This document shows, piece by piece, positions 1 to 5,708 of a DNA stretch of 6,230 bases. The notes beneath the pieces are model-generated. The model was not told the origin of the DNA, ran no database searches, and saw only the letters and a program-made list of their open reading frames with translations. Every line of letters begins with the position of its first letter. Within the stretch, counting starts at the first letter, position 1. The stretch covers positions 7,177-13,406 of the forward strand of contig DDOS01000005.1 in NCBI GenBank assembly GCA_002341805.1, in the 5' to 3' direction. The position numbers were made by a program, and so were the translations under genes. The DNA is from Aquificaceae bacterium UBA2488 (GTDB lineage Bacteria; Aquificota; Aquificia; Aquificales; Aquificaceae).

Positions 1-385
1 AGCAAGAATGGAAGCCATAGTAAGAAGATCAAGGCAGGCTACCACCACGGAGCTAAAATGTCAGAAGATGGTATTAGACACATCAAATTTTACAGTTCAT
101 ATTGATGATAAGATTATACCAGTAACTAAAAAACAATTTCTCATATTGGAAAAGCTCATATCTAATACTGGTAGAGTGGTCACAGTGGATCAATTGCTTC
201 GTTACGCTTGGAGTATGGATGAAGAACCATCGTCATATTCTTTGAGATCTCACATAAGAACCATAAGAAAACTCATAGAAGACTCAGGATGTAGGATAAG
301 AACCATATACGGCATAGGGTATTCCATAGAACCAAAAGATAACGATTATACAGAAGAGCAAGAAGAACAAGAATATTGGGATTAG
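1..385 (+). CDS. OmpR/PhoB-family response regulator, C-terminal part (5' truncated by window edge)
   Basis: This is the DNA-binding half of a two-component response regulator; the receiver domain with its phospho-accepting Asp lies upstream of the window. The frame is open from base 2, and the first residues (ARMEAIVRRS) match the end of a receiver domain plus linker, so the ATG at 8 is an internal Met and not the start. The rest is a winged helix of the Trans_reg_C type: the beta entry IIPVTKKQFLILEKLI, the turn NTGRVVTVDQLLRYAW, the recognition-helix region SLRSHIRTIRKLIED and the wing IRTIYGIGYSIE. It should bind promoter DNA as a dimer after phosphorylation by the kinase encoded next to it. 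The protein ends in an acidic Glu/Gln tail (TEEQEEQEYWD), encoded by the purine-rich stretch just before the kinase start. The family is secure; target genes and signal cannot be read from the sequence. Confidence 0.93.
   Translation, partial: ARMEAIVRRSRQATTTELKCQKMVLDTSNFTVHIDDKIIPVTKKQFLILEKLISNTGRVVTVDQLLRYAWSMDEEPSSYSLRSHIRTIRKLIEDSGCRIRTIYGIGYSIEPKDNDYTEEQEEQEYWD
351..378 (+). promoter_or_regulatory. Purine-rich ribosome-entry region and TTG start of the kinase, inside the regulator gene
   Basis: Bases 351-373 are almost all purines (repeats of AAGAAG/AAGA type) and precede the TTG at 376 without a clean AGGAGG. This is the only standard start in the frame before the first membrane segment. 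The weak start within the regulator's last codons suggests translational coupling, with kinase made from ribosomes that finish the regulator, keeping kinase low relative to regulator. The overlap is seen; the coupling is inferred. Confidence 0.45.
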
Positions 386-1539
386 AAGAAAGAAAAGGGA
401 ATACATTAGCCCATTTAGCGGTTATATACAGTCTTGTGATATTTGCCATTATATTTTTCTTTTCTATATCCTCGTATTTGGCTTTTAGTATATTGGTGGA
501 TAATTTTGTAGCTTCTGATTTAAAGCAAGAGTTAGTTTATATAAGTTCACAAAACATCACAAAAAACCAAAAATGGCTTACTTTTAGCGATGAATCCATA
601 GCCGTGTTAGATCCTAAAGAAAATATAATAAGCATTTCAAAAAACTTTCCGAGTTTTAATTTTGACAATTTTAAATATGGCTTGCACTTAGATTATATAA
701 ATGGTAAAAAAGTAATGTATATAAAAACTAAATTGCCTAATCAATACACCATAATAATAGCAAGAAATATGACAAAGTTTGAATCCATAAAAGAAAAACT
801 ACTAAGCAGTTTTATATTGGCTTTGGTGATATTGTCTATTATAATTGCTTTTACAGGCTTTTACATAGCAAAAACCATTACAAATAGCTTCCTAAACTTT
901 ATGGAAAGGGTATATACGATGGCACTGAATCTATCCCATGAGATAAAAACACCCCTTACCATCATATCCACAAATGTATCTTTGTTAGAGATAAGACCAG
1001 AAAAGACTTATATTGAGCGTATATCAAAAGCCACAAAACAGCTAAATAGTCTGCTCAATAAAATAATTTTTTTGGCAAAAGCCGACGAACATACGCTTAT
1101 AAATAAACAGCGTTTTATGATAGAGGACGTTGTAGTCAAGATTTTGCAAGAGTTAGAGCCCATGATAGAACAAAAAAAATTAAGCTTAGACTTAGATATA
1201 GACCCAATAGAGATAAATTCTTCTTGGGAACTTTATGAAGCTATTTTGTCTAATGTTCTTGAAAATGCCATAAAATACACTGAAAAAGGCATGATAAAGG
1301 TGAATATAAAAAAAATTAAAAAAAATCTAACAATAATTATAGAAGATACTGGTGTTGGTATCCCTAAGGAAAAATTATCCACCATAACCAAAGAGTTTGA
1401 GAGGGCTAATACGAGAGTATCTGGGTTTGGTCTTGGGCTTTTCATAGTATTAAAATCAGTGGACATATTAGGAGGAAAAATGGAGATTGATTCTGAAGAA
1501 AATAAAGGCACGAGAATAAATATATCTATACCGATTTAA
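376..1539 (+). CDS. Membrane sensor histidine kinase, HAMP-less
   Basis: This 387-residue kinase should autophosphorylate on His and pass the phosphate to the regulator encoded just upstream. Its layout is a short cytoplasmic N-terminus, TM1 at about 12-40, an extracytoplasmic sensor region at about 42-140 (beta-rich, perhaps PAS/PDC-like, which is inference), TM2 at about 143-165, HisKA with phospho-acceptor H188 in LSHEIKTPLT, then HATPase_c. The ATPase boxes are N (N297 in SNVLENAIKYT), G1 (DTGVGIP, 324-330), F (FERA, 341-344), G2 (GFGLGLF, 350-356) and a final G.T at 377-379. All catalytic boxes are intact. Only about 22 residues separate TM2 from H188, too few for a HAMP domain. The start is TTG at 376, overlapping the regulator by 10 bases; the frame opens at 343, and the next usable start, GTG 436, would cut into TM1. 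The signal is unknown. Confidence 0.93.
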   Translation: MGLEERKGNTLAHLAVIYSLVIFAIIFFFSISSYLAFSILVDNFVASDLKQELVYISSQNITKNQKWLTFSDESIAVLDPKENIISISKNFPSFNFDNFKYGLHLDYINGKKVMYIKTKLPNQYTIIIARNMTKFESIKEKLLSSFILALVILSIIIAFTGFYIAKTITNSFLNFMERVYTMALNLSHEIKTPLTIISTNVSLLEIRPEKTYIERISKATKQLNSLLNKIIFLAKADEHTLINKQRFMIEDVVVKILQELEPMIEQKKLSLDLDIDPIEINSSWELYEAILSNVLENAIKYTEKGMIKVNIKKIKKNLTIIIEDTGVGIPKEKLSTITKEFERANTRVSGFGLGLFIVLKSVDILGGKMEIDSEENKGTRINISIPI

Positions 1540-2594
1540 GAAAACTTTTCCCTATACAAACTAAGAGATGTAAGCAATGTTGTAAATACTATAGGTCCCA
1601 AAAACATACCCAAAAACCCAAGGCTAAATAGTCCACCCAATACCGACAAAGATAGTAGTATGTAAGGTATATGAGCACCCTTTTTCATGAGAAGCGGCCT
1701 CACAAAGTTATCTGCCCCTATTATAAACACCATAGAATATATGAATGTACCTATAAAATATGTAAACCCACCACTATACCAAGCGTAAAACATATAGGGT
1801 AACCATATTGTAGCAGTTCCAAGAGGCGGTATGAAAGAAGATATAAATGTAGCAAAAGCAAGCACTAAAGCATAGTTTGGTGTTATATAGTAATACATAA
1901 AAAATCCAAATATGGCTTGTATCAAAGCAGTTCCCACAAATCCATAAACCACCGCTATCACTGTAGAATAAACTGTAGATAGTATTGCATCAAAATCCTT
2001 TGCATTTATAGGAAGTATATCCCTTGAAAAATCTATAAACTTATCCCAATCTCTTATAAGGAAAAATGTTGACATCAAAAACATCAGTATCTTTAGAATA
2101 GAAATACCAACAAAAAGAGCCATGTTTTTAAGCTGGTCCGCAAAAAAAGATGCCAAATAACTGAGCGTTGAATTAACAGCTTGGTTTATACTGCTGGCAT
2201 TAAGATGTAAGAATCTTAAAAATTTATAGTATGTGATATGCTTTCCAACGATAGGTATCTTTTTAGACATAAGATAAACTTTGTTTTGATCAAGAGACAT
2301 TAGAAAAGAGCTTATATTTTGCACAAGCACAATGCCTTGTTCTACCAATATAACTCCAAAAATAGATACAGGCAATATTACCAATAGTAATATAAAAAGC
2401 ACTATTATAAAAGCACTCAAGTTTTCGGATTTTATGATAGAAGATAACTTTTTATGAAAAGGATAAAAAAGTATAACAGATATGATAGCCCAAATGATAG
2501 ATGTCAAGAAAGGTAGCAGTATATAAACAGCCAAAACAATCAACAATAACAAAAATATCACAAAACTTAGGTTAAAAATTTTGTCTTTTTTCAT
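1536..2594 (-). CDS. AI-2E family (PF01594, PerM/YdiK-like) membrane permease
   Basis: This polytopic inner-membrane protein of 352 residues (from ATG 2594) has the usual length for the AI-2E/UPF0118 family. Two hydrophobic helices open the protein (about 8-45), a third follows at about 60-90, then comes a soluble stretch (about 90-150) and a C-terminal bundle of helices. Family marks are SFIPPLGTATIWLP (about 253-266), DNFVRPLL (about 295-302) and the Gly-rich end LGGLFSLGFLGMFLGP. Named members include autoinducer-2 exporters and Na+/H+ antiporters, so the substrate here is unknown and the family name should not be read as proof of quorum signalling. It is the last gene of the minus-strand block and starts inside engB (23-base overlap). 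An in-frame TTG at 2600 would add two residues; ATG (MKKDKIF) is preferred as the more normal start, and neither has a strong ribosome site. Its stop shares a TTAA with the convergent kinase stop. Confidence 0.9.
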   Translation of the reverse strand: MKKDKIFNLSFVIFLLLLIVLAVYILLPFLTSIIWAIISVILFYPFHKKLSSIIKSENLSAFIIVLFILLLVILPVSIFGVILVEQGIVLVQNISSFLMSLDQNKVYLMSKKIPIVGKHITYYKFLRFLHLNASSINQAVNSTLSYLASFFADQLKNMALFVGISILKILMFLMSTFFLIRDWDKFIDFSRDILPINAKDFDAILSTVYSTVIAVVYGFVGTALIQAIFGFFMYYYITPNYALVLAFATFISSFIPPLGTATIWLPYMFYAWYSGGFTYFIGTFIYSMVFIIGADNFVRPLLMKKGAHIPYILLSLSVLGGLFSLGFLGMFLGPIVFTTLLTSLSLYREKFS

Positions 2595-3132
2595 TGCCAA
2601 TACCCATTATTAGATTTCTTAGTTCTTTTATACCCTCGTTATATTTTGAAGAAGTTTTTAGGATTTTCATATTAAAAGCTTTTAAACAATTTAAGGTATT
2701 ATTTAATTCTTTTTGATTTGGTTTATCTATCTTTGTAAGCACTATAATAGTATTTAGTCCAATATCTTCAAAATATCTTAGAAGGGCTTGGTCAAGCTCA
2801 GTGGGACCCACCAAAGCATCTATCAACGACAAAGTTAATAATATATTGTCTTTATGTAAATTTATAAAGTTATCTATTATATGTGCCCAAAGCTCCCGCT
2901 CTTGTTTTGATTTTTTGGCATAACCATAGCCTGGAGTATCCACCATATATACATTATTAAAATCATAGAAATTTAGGGTGGAAGTAAGACCCGGTTCTTT
3001 GCTGGTTCTTGCCATCTTCGTATTTGCTAAAGCGTTTATTAGGGATGATTTACCCACATTTGATCTTCCAGCTATCAAAACATAAGGTTTATTTTCTGGA
3101 AAATTGTTTACATAAGAACCTACAAATTTCAT
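2572..3132 (-). CDS. engB: Ribosome biogenesis GTPase EngB (YsxC/YihA)
   Basis: This 186-residue cytoplasmic TRAFAC GTPase belongs to the EngB/YsxC family, which assists late assembly of the large (50S) ribosomal subunit and is essential in many bacteria. All GTP-binding motifs are visible: G1/P-loop GRSNVGKS (22-29), G2 region PGLTSTLNFY (47-56, where relatives usually have PGKTQTLNFY), G3 DTPGYG (65-70), G4 TKID (133-136) and a G5-like TSS (160-162). LSLIDALVGPTELD (101-114) matches the family's switch-following segment. The protein is slightly short because the N-terminus before the P-loop is only 21 residues. The start ATG at 3132 overlaps the trpS stop as ATGA, so it is probably translationally coupled to trpS; only a partial AGG lies before it. 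Coupling a synthetase to a ribosome-assembly GTPase fits growth-linked expression. Confidence 0.96.
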   Translation of the reverse strand: MKFVGSYVNNFPENKPYVLIAGRSNVGKSSLINALANTKMARTSKEPGLTSTLNFYDFNNVYMVDTPGYGYAKKSKQERELWAHIIDNFINLHKDNILLTLSLIDALVGPTELDQALLRYFEDIGLNTIIVLTKIDKPNQKELNNTLNCLKAFNMKILKTSSKYNEGIKELRNLIMGIGNEKRQNF

Positions 3133-4301
3133 AGACCTAAGATCTCGTTTATCTGTTTCATGTTTTCTGAGGCTATCTCGTTAGCTTTTCTATCGCCTTC
3201 TTGGAGTAGGTTTTCTATAAGCTCTTTACTTATACTCAATCTTTTTTCTCTCATGGGAGCTAAAAACATATTAAGATTCTTAGCAAGAATTTTTTTACAT
3301 TCCACACATCCAAGTTTTCCGCTTTTACAACCATCCTCTATATTAAGATACTCATTTTGACTAAATATCTTATGATAGTTAAAGACGTTGCATATCTCTG
3401 GTCTACCTGGATCGTTTTTACGCAACTTTTGAGGATCTGTAAACATCTTTAAGACTTTTGAGGATGTTTCTTCTTCGGTTTCATCTATCATTATAGCATT
3501 GTTATAGGATTTGCTCATTTTTCTATTGTCTGTGCCAAGAAGTCTCGGAGTCTCGGTGAGGATAGCTTTTGGCTCTTTGAAAAATGGTTTATATAGATAA
3601 TTAAACCTCCTAGCTATCTCTCTGGCTATCTCTACATGAGAAAGCTGATCTTCTCCTACTGGCACACCATCGGCATTATACATCAATATATCAGAAGCCA
3701 TCAAAACTGGATATCCAAAAAATCCAAAGGTATCTGTTTCATAAAAATCCCTTTTTGAGATGTTTAATTCTATTAGCCTTCCTTTATCTATGATACCCTC
3801 TATTAGTAGCTTTATAAATGTATCGGTTATATCCTCTGCGAGTATTTTTTTAAAAGCCTCAATATCTTCTATTTTATGAGGAGTTATATTTGAAATGTTA
3901 TCTATCAATGGTTTTAGTGTATCCTTGTATTCTTTTTCTAAGTGGGCTATTTTAAGGAGATTATACTTCGTGTCTTTGTAAGTTGGATTTAGCTCAAGCC
4001 AGCTTTTAGGAGTTATCATACCAAGAATCAAACTAAGCTCCGCATGATATTTTACATGAGATTGGACAAAAAATATAGACTTTGCTGGATCTAAACCCAT
4101 TGCTATCCAGTCTATGAGCATCTGTATTGTGTTTTCTCTTATATCAGATATGTTTTTATAAGAGGTGGTGAGAGCATGCCAATCTGCTACAAAAAAAAGC
4201 GTTTCATTACCTTGCTGGAGGTTTATCCAGTTTTTAATAGCACCAAAATAATGCCCTATGTGAAGTTTGCCTGTTGGTCTCATTCCACTCACTATTCTCA
4301 T
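3129..4301 (-). CDS. trpS: Tryptophanyl-tRNA synthetase, iron-sulfur type with a large internal insertion
   Basis: This class I synthetase charges tRNA-Trp with tryptophan, using ATP. The class signatures are intact: PTGKLHIGH (9-17, the HIGH motif) and GTDNRKMSKS (256-265, the KMSKS loop); PVLMASDIL (198-206) and VPVGEDQ (213-219) are the usual TrpRS active-site segments. The C-terminal tRNA-binding part carries four cysteines, C304, C325, C332 and C335, spaced C-x20-C-x6-C-x2-C. This resembles the C-x22-C-x6-C-x2-C set that holds a 4Fe-4S cluster in the Thermotoga maritima enzyme. The protein is 390 residues against roughly 330 for ordinary bacterial TrpRS; the extra length is a helical, Lys/Ile/Glu-rich insert between PTYKD (106-110) and FGYPV (195-199). 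The start is ATG 4301, fixed by a strong Shine-Dalgarno five bases upstream. It lies 14 bases after the protease gene and overlaps engB by ATGA. Confidence 0.97.
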   Translation of the reverse strand: MRIVSGMRPTGKLHIGHYFGAIKNWINLQQGNETLFFVADWHALTTSYKNISDIRENTIQMLIDWIAMGLDPAKSIFFVQSHVKYHAELSLILGMITPKSWLELNPTYKDTKYNLLKIAHLEKEYKDTLKPLIDNISNITPHKIEDIEAFKKILAEDITDTFIKLLIEGIIDKGRLIELNISKRDFYETDTFGFFGYPVLMASDILMYNADGVPVGEDQLSHVEIAREIARRFNYLYKPFFKEPKAILTETPRLLGTDNRKMSKSYNNAIMIDETEEETSSKVLKMFTDPQKLRKNDPGRPEICNVFNYHKIFSQNEYLNIEDGCKSGKLGCVECKKILAKNLNMFLAPMREKRLSISKELIENLLQEGDRKANEIASENMKQINEILGL

Positions 4302-4314
4302 ATGTTCTCCTTCC
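4302..4314 (-). promoter_or_regulatory. Strong Shine-Dalgarno for trpS
   Basis: On the minus strand GGAAGGAG (plus-strand 4307-4314) ends five bases before the trpS ATG, filling almost the whole 14-base gap after the protease stop at 4316-4318. It is the clearest annotated-gene ribosome site in the window and contrasts with the weak or absent sites before the neighbouring genes. This suggests trpS is translated more strongly than its operon partners. Confidence 0.85.
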
Positions 4315-4315
4315 G

Positions 4316-4978
4316 TTAGAAAAATTTATAAGACAACAAGAAACTATAGGAAAATATGATAAAAGGATATATGATTTTACCAACTAACCCTGTAAATATC
4401 AATACCGTTAATACCATAAATCCATAAGGCTCCATTTTATAAAATGTTTCCCAATATTTTACCGAGAATAAACTCATAAGCACACGACTTCCATCCAAAG
4501 GAGGTATAGGTATAAGGTTAAAAAACGCTAACACTAAGTTTATAATGATGAGCTCTTTGGAAAATCCTAATAGTGGGTCTACGATAGTAGTAAAAAACAC
4601 AGGGTTTATATTAGAAGATATAGTGCCTTCTAAAAGCCTAAGGACTACGGCTCCGACGATAGCCAAAAATATATTCATCATAGCCCCCGCAGAAGCTACC
4701 AAAAACATGCCAAGTCTTAGGTTTTTAAATCTGTAAGGGTTTATTGGTACGGGTTTTGCCCAGCCAAAAAGTATTGGAGAACCAATAAGCATTAAAATTC
4801 CTGGTAATATTATAGTTCCCAGCAAATCTATATGAGGTATAGGATTTATCGTAAGTCTACCAGCTTCCTTAGCAGATTTATCCCCCATTAGATAAGCAAC
4901 AGATCCATGAGCTATCTCATGAAAAATAACCGCCATCATCAAAGCTGGTATAGTTAATATAGCCTGCTCAAGGTTCAT
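4316..4978 (-). CDS. Compact M50 family site-2-protease homologue (membrane zinc metallopeptidase)
   Basis: This 220-residue integral membrane protein matches the short, PDZ-less branch of peptidase family M50, whose members cut substrates within the membrane. The zinc motif is HEIAH (H20, E21, H24) inside the first hydrophobic helix. The third ligand and partner motif is NLIPIPPLDGSRVL (154-167) with D162. The segment GRLTINPIPHIDLLGT (40-55) is the usual conserved loop of this branch. About five hydrophobic segments are visible (about 5-30, 52-72, 92-116, 140-165, 185-215). All catalytic residues are kept, so it is probably active; the substrate is unknown. The ATG at 4978 is the only reasonable start because the active site follows within 20 residues, yet there is no Shine-Dalgarno. 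It lies 7 bases after the zinc-ribbon gene and 14 before trpS; M50 proteases beside trpS are, as I recall, a recurring arrangement in bacteria. Confidence 0.92.
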   Translation of the reverse strand: MNLEQAILTIPALMMAVIFHEIAHGSVAYLMGDKSAKEAGRLTINPIPHIDLLGTIILPGILMLIGSPILFGWAKPVPINPYRFKNLRLGMFLVASAGAMMNIFLAIVGAVVLRLLEGTISSNINPVFFTTIVDPLLGFSKELIIINLVLAFFNLIPIPPLDGSRVLMSLFSVKYWETFYKMEPYGFMVLTVLIFTGLVGKIIYPFIIFSYSFLLSYKFF

Positions 4979-4985
4979 TATAAAA

Positions 4986-5696
4986 TTATATCATATCGGA
5001 TGATTTATATATAATCCTTTGGCAAACTGGACACATAAAAATATTTATATCATTTTGTATAATCTTATTGTAAGAATCTATTGGTAATACATTTCCACAA
5101 TAAGAACATGCTCTTTTGTCAAGTGGTATAAATACAGGCACAACTCTTTTTTTAATATCTTTATAAAGACTAACAAGCTCTTTATCAAGAGAATTCTCAT
5201 AGTCTATTATATCCTTTTGGGCATTTTTTATAGAAGTTTCTATGCTATATAAATCCTCTTCTAATATTGTAATTTCATCTTTTATCTTTGCTTGATCTAT
5301 TTTAAGATATTTTAGTTCTTCAGAATTTTCCAATTGCTCTAACTTTAATCTCAGATGTTTTAACCTATTTTTGGCATTTATAATCATATTTTCTGTTTTA
5401 GATCTTTCTCTTAATATATTTTTATAGTGTTCTTTGCTTTTTATACCCTTGATGGCACTTTCCATATTTTTTAGGCTTTTCTCATAAGTATTTATATCTT
5501 TAATGGTTTTTTCAATGTCTTTTGATATATCATTTTTTTGTTGATATATAGCACTTATCTCATTGTCTATATTATTAAGCTTATCAGAAAATGATCTTAT
5601 TTCTTCTAATATCTTGGTTTTTTCTCTTAAAAGCCTAAAAAGTTTCTCCTCTCTTTCTTGCAATAAAAGAAGCTTGTTAAGTTGCACTCTATCCAT
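4986..5696 (-). CDS. Coiled-coil plus C4 zinc-ribbon protein (COG1579/DUF164, CT398/FlgZ-like)
   Basis: The 236-residue protein is almost entirely a charged helical hairpin (about 1-185, Lys/Glu/Ile-rich heptads, with a turn region near 80-105). A C-terminal zinc ribbon follows with C197-x2-C200 and C222-x2-C225 (CSYC and CPVC), in a context (CGNVLP) typical of the family. Relatives include Chlamydia CT398 and Helicobacter pylori HP0958 (FlgZ). Those have been reported to bind the sigma-54 factor RpoN and, for HP0958, flagellin mRNA. Whether that role holds here is not shown by the sequence. ATG 5696 is the only standard start in its frame (a stop lies 15 bases upstream), and MDRVQLNKLLLLQ resembles the family N-terminus. 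It has no Shine-Dalgarno at a normal distance; AAGGAG lies 26 bases upstream and suits a different ATG at 5716. It lies 12 bases after amrS. Confidence 0.88.
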   Translation of the reverse strand: MDRVQLNKLLLLQEREEKLFRLLREKTKILEEIRSFSDKLNNIDNEISAIYQQKNDISKDIEKTIKDINTYEKSLKNMESAIKGIKSKEHYKNILRERSKTENMIINAKNRLKHLRLKLEQLENSEELKYLKIDQAKIKDEITILEEDLYSIETSIKNAQKDIIDYENSLDKELVSLYKDIKKRVVPVFIPLDKRACSYCGNVLPIDSYNKIIQNDINIFMCPVCQRIIYKSSDMI

Positions 5697-5708
5697 ATAA
5701 ACAATATA

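Noticed and set aside
8..10. ATG at base 8 as the start of a short DNA-binding protein
   Set aside because: The frame is open to the window edge and the preceding and following residues match a receiver-to-wHTH linker, so the gene is truncated and not a single-domain regulator.
1233..1511. Minus-strand open frame of 92 codons inside the kinase gene
   Set aside because: It lies antisense to the intact HATPase_c boxes, resembles no known family, and low-GC coding DNA with few stops on the other strand often gives such frames.
1540..1640. Possible terminator or hairpin at the convergent junction
   Set aside because: The short inverted repeat GAAAA-C-TTTTC has no loop and no GC stem; the repeated G and T5 runs on the minus strand encode permease Gly/Phe codons and do not pair.
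1536..2594. Quorum-sensing (AI-2) export function for the permease
   Set aside because: The family name comes from one member; there is no luxS or other signalling gene here and family substrates vary.
3160..3360. Plus-strand open frame of 66 codons antisense to trpS
   Set aside because: It is opposite the conserved cysteine region of TrpRS; its composition (Ser, Leu, Phe) is what antisense of Lys/Glu-rich coding gives.
4545..4736. Plus-strand open frame of 63 codons antisense to the M50 protease gene
   Set aside because: It is fully inside a well-supported gene, with no family resemblance and no convincing ribosome site.
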